Below are positions 1 through 11,885 of a DNA stretch of 64,000 nucleotides, in pieces. The translations under genes were made by a program, and so were the position numbers. The notes below the pieces were generated by a model. It was not told the DNA's origin. It worked only from the letters and a program-made list of their open reading frames with translations, and did no database searches. Numbering within the stretch: the first letter of the stretch is position 1; the number at the start of each line of letters is the position of its first letter. The DNA comes from Adineta ricciae (lineage: Eukaryota > Rotifera > Eurotatoria > Adinetida > Adinetidae), in contig CAJNOJ010000031.1 in NCBI GenBank assembly GCA_905250025.1, positions 62,001-126,000 on the forward strand. Reading direction: 5' to 3'.

Positions 1-1628
1 ATAGCACTATAAATCAATGTAGATCGCTCTATATCTATTATTGTTTTTGTCACTGACCACTTGTTTTACATTTCGCTCTCGATGGTTGTTGAACAAAAAA
101 GCGCAGAGCTTTCTCAGTTATTGGTTTTGTTATTTTGTTTCAATTTTCATCTAATCCTTCCTAAAACAACAAACAATATCGAAGCTCTCACTTTGCATTA
201 TGATTTTAATGATTGTTATTCAATTCCTACTAATTCTTAGACATAATAACCATCTCGTAGCATCTCATTTTTCTGTTGTCATGTATTTACACAGCATTTT
301 TTTCTATTTCCTTTATGTCTTCATGTTATTGAACCATTTTCTATATACATAATCACTTACATTTGATCCTATTTGCACAATCTTCACTGATGAAGGGTTG
401 TTTCTCTACTACTAATCTGACAAAAAAAAAACGTTTTGATTATTACCGTCGTCGCACGTTTTCCGAAACGACTGTTTGTCAAATTTGCTTGCATGTGCTC
501 TCTGTTCTTCATTTTCCTTGCTGTTAATTTGTTGTTTATTTTCATTTGAAATCGGTATATGGGACTTCTTACACATACATACATACGTACATATACATAT
601 ATCAATGCATACTTGCATGGGGCTTTGGTAGTTCGTTTTATGTGTTCTCTCTCTCGCTCTCTCTCTTTTCTCGTAATGGAAGGAAAAACAAACATTCTTT
701 GTGTCTGTGTGTGTGTGTTCGAGTGTTTAAAATGTTCATTTAGGATTGATGAAGATATTCTGATCAAATGGATGAATACAAACGAGAAAACAACAATGTG
801 AGTTGCAAAAATGATGACCAATGCTCTGGCTTCTGATCATCTTTCTCCTACTCATTTCTCCTGACCTTATTATCCATGTCAATCGATGTCGCGCATACAC
901 CACTGTTCTCGATGTAATATACATTATACATATATCTCGGTTTTTCATGATCATTATCACTTAGCTCATACATATCTGTACTTATGAACCACACTTAGCT
1001 TATGTCATCTTAGTATTCGTAATTTCTATGTGTTAGTTTTCTTTCGTTTTGTTTGCTGCTCGCATAGATTTGGAGATGGGCTGTGTACGAATGATAAGAA
1101 CATAATTTGTTGAAGAAATTCGCACTGAAATTATCGTATAGGTAATCAGCTCTAAATTCTTTCTTTTTCGTCACTTCGGTTCTGATCATAGACATTTCTT
1201 TTGCTTTCTTCGTTTTCAAATGATTATCGATTTGAAAGTTTGATATTCTTCATATCTATGTGTTTAGTCATTGGTCTCTTTGTCTGCATGCTTTTTTTTT
1301 CTTGTATTTGAATGTTAGATAAAGAGATTTTCGTGGTGATTTGAACGGAAAATTCTCTGCTATGATGATGATAATGATGCGAATTTGAATACAAATATAA
1401 TGATGCAAAAAAAACACAATAACGAACGACTGAAATTTGAACATGCTTATGATGCAATATCTGCATATTGTTAATTCTCTTTCATTTTGTCATCCTATCT
1501 ATTCGTCGTTATCTTGTTTGACGTTTTTTCTTTAATCGTTCATTATTATTCTTTTCATCTATGCGTGTGTTCATAATTGTTGTCAATTCAATACTCATTG
1601 TTCGTATATCTGTGTGTCTGTGTTTTAG
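1..1628. other. Non-coding 5' region, probably a large intron of the TASOR-like gene
   Basis: No open frame here looks like protein coding on either strand; the small ORFs are low-complexity translations of T-rich and A-rich DNA. It holds simple repeats (ACAT units near 571-600, CT units near 649-664, TG units near 699-718). The stretch ends in a clean acceptor (polypyrimidine run then TTTTAG at 1623-1628) directly before a coding exon that starts inside a conserved domain. The simplest reading is that this is a long intron or a 5' flank whose first exons lie upstream of the window. Confidence 0.5.
571..718. repeat. Cluster of microsatellites (ACAT, CT, TG units)
   Basis: Short tandem runs seen directly: ACATACATACATACGTACAT near 571-590, CTCTCTCTCGCTCTCTCTC near 646-664 and TGTGTGTGTG near 705-718. 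They lie in the non-coding stretch before the TASOR-like exons and create the apparent ORFs in this area. Confidence 0.8.
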
Positions 1629-4246
1629 GACATAGTAAATGTGGTGTATACGTTTGCAAATATGCTGATGTATGCATTCGACATGCTAGTGCGCGACGAA
1701 CATGGGAAGGAAATGTTGCAATTAAAATGCTTGTGTTTAAAGTTCGATCAGATGAGTTTTGATGCAAGATGAATGAGTGCCGTTTTTGTTGATTAGATTG
1801 TGGAAGGAAAACAAACTACTGCTCTTGTTCGCAAGGGATCAAAATTACAACCTATAGCACCTACAGTCAATTTTACAAGTCATTGTTCGATCATTGTACC
1901 GAAGGAAACGGATGATCTTGACAAACAATTCGACCAATCTCAGGTAGAAAGAACAACCGTGATTTTAGTGATTCGAGTGATCTGTTGTTATTTTTAGATA
2001 TTTTTGTATGAATTTGAGGGTCGAGAAACAATCAAACGACCTCATCATTGCTTACCATATGCTGTTGTTAGTTTAATACAGGATGGTTTGTATCTTCAAT
2101 TTTTAGAAGTAGTCTATGACCTAGATTCATTCTAGGAAGTCAATGGCCAACAAATTTTGATAATGTGGATAATGAACCAAACATTTTGGAAACAGATACT
2201 CTACGGGTGATTGCACACGCTGATGATCCCTTGTTGCAAAATAAATTAAACGAGAATGTCGAATTAGCCGAAACAGCAACCCTTGCATTAGAACACGTTT
2301 ATGAAGAAGATCCGCCCATTCAGACGCCACAACCATCACAGTCATCCTCATTACCAATTGCTGACGGAGAACACGAACAACAGACATCGTCACAAGAATC
2401 CGGAAATTCCGGAATGATACCAGCAGTGACAACGACATCATCAGATAATACATCCATTCCTACAGTTAATGGCGTCGATGTACCATCTCCGACGCCCCCA
2501 AATGAACATCCATCTACACTTTCAAATGACACACAGGCAGATACCACCGACAGTTCTTTGAATCTAACAGTGCCACTTTCACTTCCGCCACCATCTTCAA
2601 ATGCAACTACAAATCCTACTACAAAAACAGCATCTGAAGCTACTGTGATACCAGTCACTGCACCAACTGCGACTGTTCAAGCTGTTTATAGACAGCAAAC
2701 AGGTCTCTTAGGAGCGCTACCAAGTGCGGCAGCTCTACGTTCGGTCCCAGGTGCTGTCTATGCTACAACAAATGGCTTGTCTAATGGTCTTCCCGGGCAA
2801 ATAGTATATAGTGGTATGTAATGGATATTAGTTTGTTAATAGAGTGTATTATTCTACTAATAATATTGTCGTTGTTTAAGGTGTTCCAGTAGATGCTTTC
2901 CGTGGTTTTCCAACTGCAGCAACTGCTTCGGCGACCGGTACGCCATATGTATTGGCTGCACATGCTGGCCAAGCAATGCAACAACCTGCGCTCTACGCTG
3001 CTCAATTACAAGCTATTGCTCAGCAGCAACAAGCAGCCCAGTTAGCCGCTGTAGCAGCAGCTCAACAACAGCAACAGCAACAACAACAAAGTTTTATGAA
3101 TGGCTTACCAGCAAATTGTATGGTTGTACGTACAGCCAACGGTGGTTATGCTCTAATGGCACAATCTCCAACGGCATCCGCTGCGGCTGTTGCTGCCTTA
3201 CAAACACAAGCACCTCTTACACAACAGCAGTATATTTCCATAAATGCAGCTGGCCAACCAACAGCGATGGGTGCGACAGGGGCGGCACGAGTTCCTGTTG
3301 CCTTGGTTGGCGGGCAGCCGCAATCGATTTTTTATCAATATGCTGGACAACCAACGATGCAGACAGCTCTATCCCCATATATTCAAATACCAATGAATTA
3401 TGGTCAACAGCAACAACAAAATCAACTATCAACTAGTCCTACTATGCAATCCGTCAATTCGGCAACTTCTCAAGGTTCGTATGATTTCCTCGTAATCTTT
3501 TCCAACAATGATAACTGCGAATCTTCCTTTCAGCTTATACAAGTCAATCACCTATACAGTATATAGGTGCACCACAAGCAGCCAATAATAATGTAACTAA
3601 TTCTGCATCGGCTACAGTTGTATCACCACCCTCTACACTTCAATCTCAAGCAACACCGACCATTATTTCACCACAAAAACAAAGTGCAGCATCTGCAACA
3701 GCTGCTGCTCTCCAACAACAACAACAGTATCAACATCAATATCCATCCACCTCATCCCAACAACAACAACAGCAGCCAGCTATAAATGGTGCTTACGGCA
3801 CTGGTCTTTATTACACAACACTAGCACAAGCCCAAGCCCAACAACAACAACAACAACAAGCAGCTCTTCTAGCACAACAGCAACAGCAACAGCTTAATCT
3901 GATCTCTCAAGTATGAAATGAATGACAAACACTAAAGCGTTATTTATCTTTTGCTCTTCCTCACTAGATGCCATATGCAACTCAACAAGGAATTTCACAG
4001 CAGATGTATTATGCAACATCCGGTGGCCAAGCAATTTACCAGGCAGGCAGTCAAAGTTATGTAATTGCTCAACCAGGCATAACTACAACTGGTGCTCCAG
4101 CAATATATTCAGCAGGTCCCGCATTACATAATGGTGCTACCCAACAGCAATCGGATTCACCCCAACAACAACAACAGCAACCAGCGCAACTTGTACAACG
4201 TCCAAGTGTTTTATCACAAGTGCGACATCATCCATATAGAAACTAA
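1629..4246 (+). CDS. TASOR-like protein (DUF3715 pseudo-PARP domain) with Gln/Ala-rich tail, 5' partial
   Basis: Seven exons joined by eye: 1629-1741, 1797-1943, 1998-2085, 2136-2813, 2881-3474, 3534-3910, 3968-4246. Reading frame is continuous across all joins. The first three exons resemble the DUF3715 (TASOR) domain: GVYVCKYADVCIRHA, then VFKIVEGK made by splicing, then IFLYEFEGRE and HCLPYAVVSL. In vertebrates TASOR scaffolds the HUSH H3K9me3 silencing complex, and this domain is a catalytically dead PARP fold. The rest is disordered: Ser/Thr/Pro-rich, then long Gln/Ala runs (poly-Q at about 3063-3090, more at 3712-3730, 3838-3860 and 4160-4180). It ends in HHPYRN. The 5' end is missing because the first exon seen starts mid-domain. 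HUSH function in this animal is inference; the domain match is by recall of the family, not a search. Confidence 0.72.
3061..3093 (+). repeat. CAA/CAG repeat encoding poly-Gln
   Basis: Run of CAA and CAG codons inside exon 5 of the TASOR-like gene, giving about nine Gln. Similar shorter runs occur at about 3712-3727, 3757-3775, 3839-3860 and 4166-4182 in the same gene. Confidence 0.85.
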
Positions 4247-4521
4247 ATAGAAATTTGCCACTTCTTCTTTCTCTTGTCTATCATTATTTTGTAACAGTAG
4301 GATATCAGTGTTTAATCACTATCTAACTCCGAGAATTTCACTCACTCGTGTGTCACATTTTGTTTATTACAATATATTCCTAACATTTGTATATTAAGAA
4401 ATATATTCAGCTACGATTTCATCTGTTTTGGTTTTGATTGTATCGGAAAAAAGGAAACGAAGAAAAAAACACTACATGTTCATTTGTATTTCACTACAAT
4501 TCTCTAGATATTTGAGAAACA

Positions 4522-5658
4522 ATGGGTAAGGATGACGACAATCTTGAATATTATAAAGCAAAACAAAAAGCTGGACAATCATCTGTAAGTAAGCCAGAAA
4601 CGAAGACATCATCGAAGCCGGTAGCAACGGCCAAAACTGGTTCGTTACAATCCAGTTCAGCTGGCTATATTGCGATGAAAGATCCCAAAGAAAAGGAACG
4701 TGAATTTGAACGTTATAAAGAGATCACCTTTGCACAGAAAGCAAGTGACCGAGCAAAGAAAAACCCACTAGTTCCGTAAGAATATTTTCGAATGTTTTCG
4801 CTCATTGACCTCTGTTCTTGTAGGATTGGTTTATTAGCGACAGTGGCAGCATTAACATTAGGTCTTCGTGCAGTGTCTCGCGGTGATCGTTGGCAATCGC
4901 AAATGATGATGCGGTAAGTACCGATTGAAAATTGATTCACATTTCCTGATTTTATTTTCTCATTGTAGGGCTCGAATTGGGTATGTTCCGTTGAAAGTAA
5001 ATCTTTGTACCGAAAGTATTTTTTCACAGTAACCTGTTAAAGAATTTCATTCTTCCAGGCATTGAGTCTGTTATTTCCTTTGTGAATTGAGTTGCTGCTA
5101 GTTTTGGAAAAATCTTATAATGCATGTCTAGAAGACATTTTTGCCAAAGCTAATTCGATCATTTTCTAACTAAATCTCCGTCAACATGTATCCACACATC
5201 ACTAACGACACTTTCTGAAATAGAAAAGCCAATGTGTTGTTCGAAATTAGTGAAATTTAATCAACATGACAAATTGGCCTAATTTCTCCAGGGGCAAAAA
5301 GACCTTTTTTATACTTGATAATTGATTATCTAATTCAGGAGTGAGGATCAATTATTGAATACGTAAGAACATTACTTTACATTCCGCGTACACAACTATG
5401 TCATGATCTCGTCCTACTTCCCTCCATATCTCCAAAACTAATAATCATTAGTCGAGACGAAGTAGATCTAGAGCCTTGTTACTAGATACAATCGTGAAGA
5501 TAAAATTACGAAGTTTGATCTTCTTTCTTGCTTTTAGTGCTCAAGGTTTTACGATTCTCGCTGTTCTTGCGTCTATCATGTATGCTGGTCAAAGTCAAGG
5601 ACCCGTAGACGAACCTTCGCCACCTCGTCGATCTTCTTCTTCTTCTGCTTCTTCTTAA
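4522..5658 (+). CDS. HIGD2A: HIG1 domain protein, HIGD2A/Rcf1 type
   Basis: Exons 4522-4775, 4824-4913, 4969-4980 and 5538-5658 give a 158-residue protein. The HIG1 domain is at about residues 82-140. It begins NPLVPIGLLATVAAL, continues GDRWQSQMMMRARIGAQGF, and has two hydrophobic helices joined by a short loop, as in human HIGD2A. HIGD2A/Rcf1 proteins sit in the inner mitochondrial membrane and help assemble or stabilise cytochrome c oxidase and respiratory supercomplexes. The N-terminal 80 residues are polar and longer than in human HIGD2A. The tail after the second helix is Ser/Pro-rich. The third exon is only 12 bases long, and the last intron (4981-5537, 557 bases) is about ten times the local norm. 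It lies 276 bases downstream of the TASOR-like gene, with a CTAG acceptor-like site at 4505-4508 shortly before the ATG. Confidence 0.9.
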
Positions 5659-6191
5659 CATATTCTTCTTTCTTTTTTTATCTTCTGTCATATATATTAG
5701 ATATATTTTTTTGTCTTTTCCTTGAAAGAAAGAAGATTCACATATTATCGAACATCAATCTTGATTGAAAAAAGTAGGCATTTTTGATATGGTATCGTTA
5801 TTTTTATCCAATAACGAAAGACAAAACCACACACAGAATAAAAATTTAGAAGTGACGTCAAGAAGATCGCGGTGTTGCACTGATACTGTTTGTATAATAA
5901 CAAACTAAAAGCTCTGAAGTAAAATACAATTGTACACACACTGGCAATCACATAAATAATAACAACATCCAAGGAAAAAATGTTCTACAGACAAATAAGT
6001 AAACAAAGGAATAAATAGGTTATATGTATATGAAATGATCTAGAATCTGCCTGGTTAAAAACTAAAAATGAGAATACTTTTATGTAAGTGTTTATCACCG
6101 GATGATTAAACTGATACAACCGGAAAGAGAAATGTGTCGGACGGATGTGTAGATTGAAGATGTCGTATGTCAAGAGATTTAGGTATGGTAA
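5659..6191. other. Convergent intergenic region between HIGD2A and the GRAMD gene
   Basis: No coding signal. It holds the 3' flanks of two convergent genes: T-rich sequence after HIGD2A and A-rich sequence at the end of the minus-strand GRAM gene. Confidence 0.6.
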
Positions 6192-8315
6192 CTATGAGAA
6201 TTTGTTGGATGATGGTATTGAACTTTCCATTGATGAGGAAGATAATGGCCAAACATGATGTAAAGATTGTAATCGACTTTCTATTCGGTAGGCGAGTTTA
6301 ATTAAATAGAATGAATGGATTACTAAGATGATTACAAACAATAAAAGTATAAATGAGGTTTTAATCGGATAAATTCTGAATTGTTTTAATAGTAAAAGTA
6401 GATATTCAATGAGAAGTCTTATAATAGATATAATTGAGAGAAGAATGATACGAAAGTATCTTTGTACGAATCCGTTATTGTCAGAATTAATATTGGATGC
6501 TTCATCGGGTATCAGTCGGTCGGATAGAGATTCTAATGGAGATAGATTGGCTAATGAACGATGAGATGGAGATAATGTTCGATCACGATTTCGACTGCTT
6601 TGGCGACTTCTCAACGATGGAATATCTCCTAGAATTTGTCAAATTGGCATATTATTTTCATCGAAAAAGCAAAACTGTAGGTACATCTGGGTTGTGACAG
6701 TGTGTCTATTTACTAAGAGCATGTTGTTTTGCAATATGTTTCAATATTGTCCATCTACATATTCATGATAACAACGAGAAAGTGTGCTCATTTATAGATT
6801 TGCGCACATTGATTCCAAAGAAAAACATTCTCTTTCTCTCAGCCGCCGAGAACACTCATTATACCCTCGGAATTTACATCCGGAGCAAAGTTAGAAGATC
6901 GCAACCCGTGATTTCTTCCATAATCAGTCTATTCGATTTTTCTTCGCAGAAAAGAAATTAACTACTTGTTTCTAACGTTTCGATATAATCGAATAACGCA
7001 CGATAGGTGCGAAATCTTTTAACAAAACGAAAACCTATTCATACGACGTAAGAAAATCCGATGATCTTACTTGTGAATGTATCAGTTTGTTTTGGTTGAT
7101 TTTTACTATGCTGTGACGTCCTATTTGCATGATCACCATTGAAATCACTGGATAAATTTGACTCGGCGACCGAATTGGTTTTCTTTTTATCTGAATTGAA
7201 TAATTTCTTCGTTTGCTGTTGCTTGTCATCGTTCGTTTTTGAAGAGAGCGGTTGTTTCCGTCGTTTCATCAGACTGTTTGTTCGATCTTGTCCTAAGCAC
7301 ATTTGGAGAACATTGTCATGTTCTGAGTCATCCGGTGTTTCGTAATGATTGCGTTTCGACTTTTTGCTTTTTGTACTAAAACTGTGATTACTATTCTGCG
7401 ATTTTAATGTTCCACTTGGGTTCAAACGATTGTCATCATCATCAGCGATTGAGCCTGTTTCATTGTTAAAACGCGAACAAATCGAAATGATTTTATCATA
7501 GGCCTGATCACGTTGGAGAAAGGATGCATAGATGATCTTTTTGCCAGTTGGCTTCAATTGAATTCCAATTGCAGTTGGAAAGATGAATGCAACACGCTCC
7601 TTGGTCACATTGTCAATCTGCTCCCATCGATAGACGTGTTTTGTCACGTAAGATATGATCCGGGAATGAAAACATAGATAACGATCGGTGATATACATTT
7701 TACCTTGCAGTAAAATATCTCCTAGACAACATATTCTAATCCGATTAGATTGAACCGAAGTGCTTTTGCTTTACCTTGATAGGCGCAGACATAGGAATCA
7801 ATTAATTCCGGCATGTCGTCATCCGCAATTTCCGATTTGAAAAGTTTTTGGAAATGTTTGACGCGTCGAGATAGCTGTTCAGATGTATTGCTCTCAGATT
7901 TTTGTTGTCCACTATCGCGCCGCGCTGCTGCTGCTGCTGCTTCTTGTTGTGCTGGACGTCGAATCGGCTTTGGAAGATTGTTCAATTCTAAGGAATTATT
8001 ATCATCTGTGTATCGTTCTTCTTGTTCGCTTTCCAATTCACTATCGGTGGTTGTTGACGACACTGTTGTAAGTGGACTGATTTGCGGTAACGAAGAAGTT
8101 TTGTCATTTGAATTGGTAAGTTTAGCACCAGTACTATCAATTGATGATGAAGATGAATGTGCAATAGTTATATTAGTTCCTGGAAGTTTGGCTTGATTCG
8201 ATGAACGTAATGGTAATGAATCTTTTTTTTGTACAACACTTTTTGATCCATTCGTATTGGTTTCATCTAACGCATTAGACGAAATTATCATTGATGAAGG
8301 TCGACTATTGGCCAT
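6192..8315 (-). CDS. GRAMD2: GRAM domain membrane protein, GRAMD2-like
   Basis: Three exons on the minus strand (8315-7775, 7721-7071, 6628-6192) give 542 residues. The first ~160 residues are Ser/Thr-rich and disordered. A GRAM domain follows at about 165-270, with PELIDSYVCAYQGDILLQGK (joined by splicing) and YITDRYLCFHSRI, the typical opening of GRAMD1/GRAMD2 proteins. After a basic Ser/Lys-rich linker come two hydrophobic stretches at about 457-478 and 489-506, the second a likely ER anchor. I see no VASt sterol-transfer domain between GRAM and the membrane segment, so GRAMD2A/B-like is a better fit than GRAMD1/Aster. Relatives mark ER-plasma membrane contact sites by binding phosphoinositides or anionic lipids. 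The intron at 6629-7070 (442 bases) is long for this region. Start is the ATG at 8315; an AG lies 15 bases upstream, so a 5' UTR intron or trans-splice site is possible. Confidence 0.87.
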
Positions 8316-11300
8316 TTCAACGATATCTAAAGAACGAAAAGAAAAGAAATCAACATCGTTTGGATCATAGAAAGTACTCGTTTTATTTTCAGTACTTCTA
8401 TATGATAACGCCCATGCATAAAACCTCCAGTGATCGCATTTAGTATGAAAAGAAAATGTATTCTGAGAGACTGGAGCAGCAATGCAAGATAAATATAAGA
8501 CGAGGTGGAAAATTTTATGTTAGAGGATGGAGGGAGGGAGAAGAAGTAATTAAGAGGATGGATGTGCGATGAAGAAAGAAAAAAGATTTTGCATTATTTA
8601 TATTGACGAATATTCGACAGGTTTTTCTTCATTTAATCGATCTTAAGAAGAAAACAAAAATGTATTTCGTTATTTTTATACGTTCTTTCCTCTTTCAATT
8701 ATTCTGTGTTCTTATTAAACGTCAGTCATATCGATTACTCGACCGTTTGTCATCATGACGACGTATATCGTCCTATCGAACGATCCTACTGTCGAAAAAA
8801 TGCGCTGAGTGCGCCGAATCGTTGACATCGAACAATACATATAAGCACGCATGATATGCCAGTAGTATTTGCCATTCGTACGACGAAGGCGAGCCAATGT
8901 ATAACACGAGGAAAAAAAGAAAATTATCTTCGGGATAATTATTCATCAAGCAGGTTATGTTTGGGATTTTCAATTGTTACTCATTACAAACCCATAGACA
9001 CTAAAGCACCAATCAGCATTAAACAACCAAGTCACCCCATACGATTCTCCTTGTGTTCTTCTTCTTTCTCTACTTCTTTTCCCTCCTCTACTCTCGCTTT
9101 GCTTCTTCTGCATCGACGAGTGAAAGCAACCGATAGAGAACATGCCATACGCGCCCCTTGTCTTCGTGCCGTTCTTCTATTCATTTCTCGATCGCGTGTT
9201 TTCTGTTTTTTGAAAAAGCTTCAGTTGAGAACGATCGAGCAAGTATCGCCTCGACAAAATCATTGTCTGCACTAAACTCGATCGATAATAAGAGGAAGCG
9301 AACGAAGAAAATACTTCGTAAATGAACAACGAGTTAAAAGGAAAATGACATTGATGTTTTTCTACTAATCAATCTTTAGATGACGATCTTTCTAATGGAT
9401 CGAAGAAATGTAATTGAATTCACTGTGTTCCCTTTTAGTCGGAACTCATTTATGTAATTGCAGAAGATGTAAAAATAAGTTCTTTCAACTGAAAAAAGAA
9501 TATTCCTCAGGTACTTTTTTTTTAATGAGTATGTAAATATGAAATTTATCTTAAGCTAAAGTTTAATGGTGTTGCTAAAAGAAAAATGACATTAATAATC
9601 GTTTCTATGCGTAACCAAGTCGGTTTGTTTTACATGAGCGTAAAAGATAATTGGATCTACAAAAAATAAATAAGTTTCGGAATTGATAGTTCTGCTCTTC
9701 TACTTCATCGACTGCGCCGTCGTGCTCGACTTCTCCAGGTAGAAAACTAGATCAATAGTAACAAATCGACTAATCGGTCTTACCGGGTAATTGACAAATC
9801 AAATAATAGGAATAATTCGACGACGAGAAAACCGGAGTAAGTGTAAGTCAGACATTGCTAGTCGACATATTTGCATGCTTTTATATTTTATTTATTTCCG
9901 TTCATGCGTCTGTCGTTGAATAGATAGTTTCTAGAAGAACAATGTGTGTATAACTCGTATAGTTAGTCAATGACAAAGACATCTAGAGACAAGGACGAGA
10001 GAATGAATGAATTCAATTCAAGTTAAACAAGAAGGAAAAATACGAATAAGAAATGATGATAAATAATCCAGATTGTCAAGTTAAACATACTATTATTATG
10101 TAAATGTTCATATAGAATGAAGGCAAAGAAGAAGAAAACGATGATCAAATGCCAAAATTCTCATTTGTCAAAGAATTCTCAAGATTCAGTACGCGTTGAA
10201 ATAGATGTCGTTCCATCGTAGGAACAAATCGTAGACTTTAACAGGTCAGATTGATACGCTCGGAGTGCAATTGATTGCATATGTGATAAGAATTTTCATG
10301 TTTTTCTTTGCGTCAAACTCGAAAAAAAGAAGAAAAACGGTATTTGTCATCGTGCAAACATTTGTTCTATAAAGGTTTTTCTTTTATGAGCGTACTCATA
10401 GAGAAGATTTTTTGTTGCTATAGACGATGTAAAGTGATTGAAATGAAGAAAAGACGTACTCGAGTAAATATAGAAATCTATTCAAGAGATAGATTGCATT
10501 TGAAGATCAAGAATATTGACAATCAATAGATTGTTCAAATACTACAAGACAATGCAAGAAGGAGAATTTATCTACTGAGTGATCGTAGAAATTCGTTCAT
10601 GACAAATCAATTTTAAGAGTTACTGTCAATTTTGTGTACAAGACGCGTTCTATTGAAACGAGATGTAATTGTTTCTGATTGTATGCAATCATGTGGTGTG
10701 TTTATTATATAAACATCAAGAAAAATTTGGAAGAAATGATTTTCAGGTAATACAAAGAGCAATGTTTGTTTAATGCGAACAGTTTATTTTGAGAAAGTGT
10801 TATTAACATTGCGCTGGCCTAATAGAACACCTTTAGAAGAAATGAATCTTGAACTATTATATACTGATGGTTCTTCAAAGAAATGTTCTCCATTGTAGTT
10901 GTTTTTGATATTCAAGAGATAATGATTGAATCTCAGTTGAATTGCTCATTAGTGATTCGAACTCACAAAGAACTTTCTTCTCTATTAGGGAACACATCAC
11001 TGAGTAGTCCGATGGAAATTGAAATGTTGTATTAGAATGAAGAATAGTTTGGTTTTGTTGAATTGAAAGATATGAATTTACTGTTGAAAAATGGCATCTT
11101 CGTTGGGAAAAGGGGCGAAGTAAAGACAAGTGGAAGAGAAGAAACGATTTGTTTGATAAGATTATCAGTATGTTTATTGAAGTCGATCTAATAATCAACA
11201 AAATGACAAATGCTTTCGCTTTCGAAATCATCTGCAATCGATCCTCATTAGTCCAACGTGTGAATGAAAATCATGTCAAATTCAATGAAATTTTATTTTC

Positions 11301-11885
11301 TGTTGAACATGAGTTGAAAAAAGAAGATCTTTTTCTATTTCAGTTCACTTCCAATCAAACAAAGCTTCATCAATGAAAAATTTCTACTCACGTGAAAGAA
11401 CTTTTTTTGTCGAATGACATTCTAACTGCACGTATAGAAAACGAGAATGAGATTATATCTAATTAGCCACAAAACTGACTCAATCATTTCTATTCTTTGT
11501 TTCTCTCACTTTTTTCAAAATCGACTTATGTCAGGTATCAAGAAGACGAATGCTGATGGAAGTGTTGGTGATCTTATCAATAATGCCAATGAAAAGGTTT
11601 GCATCAGTAAAAATGAACGAGAATCTTCCACATGCAGTTTCACTTCTTAGACTGAACCAAGAAAATCATTCCTTAGAAACGTATATTAGCAATACATTGC
11701 CAGTTAGCGGACTCTAACATACGATTATGCCAAGAACAACTATGATTGGTTGATGATAAAAACGTCTTTCGTACATCACACTCTCTAGGTACGTTCGCAC
11801 GCCGATCTCTGTCCGGTATTCTGTCCTCTGATATAGTTCATCTAAAAATAGTAACTCACAGTTTATAGATTCGGTACATATCATA
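8316..11885. other. 3.6-kb gene-poor region
   Basis: No exon chain or recognisable domain was found on either strand. Several ORFs of 60-139 codons exist but have biased composition (T-rich or A-rich translations), no splice partners and no familiar motif. A purine-rich stretch (GGAGGGAGGGAGAAG) lies near 8530. It may hold the promoter of the minus-strand GRAMD gene and the promoter and 5' UTR of the ADP/ATP carrier gene. An unrecognised small gene cannot be excluded. Confidence 0.5.

Noticed and set aside
384..821. Minus-strand ORF of 145 codons over microsatellites
   Set aside because: It translates the CT, TG and ACAT repeats; no domain and no conserved feature.
7813..8196. Plus-strand ORF of 127 codons opposite the GRAMD gene
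   Set aside because: Antisense of the Ser-rich exon 1 of the GRAMD gene; the sense frame continues by splicing into a GRAM domain.
8856..9275. Plus-strand ORF of 139 codons in the gene-poor region
   Set aside because: Low-complexity Ser/Arg/Leu-rich translation without family motif, upstream of nothing it could splice to in frame.
10875..11231. Minus-strand ORF of about 118 codons with a hydrophobic start
   Set aside because: Hydrophobic N-terminus looks secretory, but composition is that of T-rich DNA, there are no splice partners and no familiar motif; the opposite strand is also open in part.
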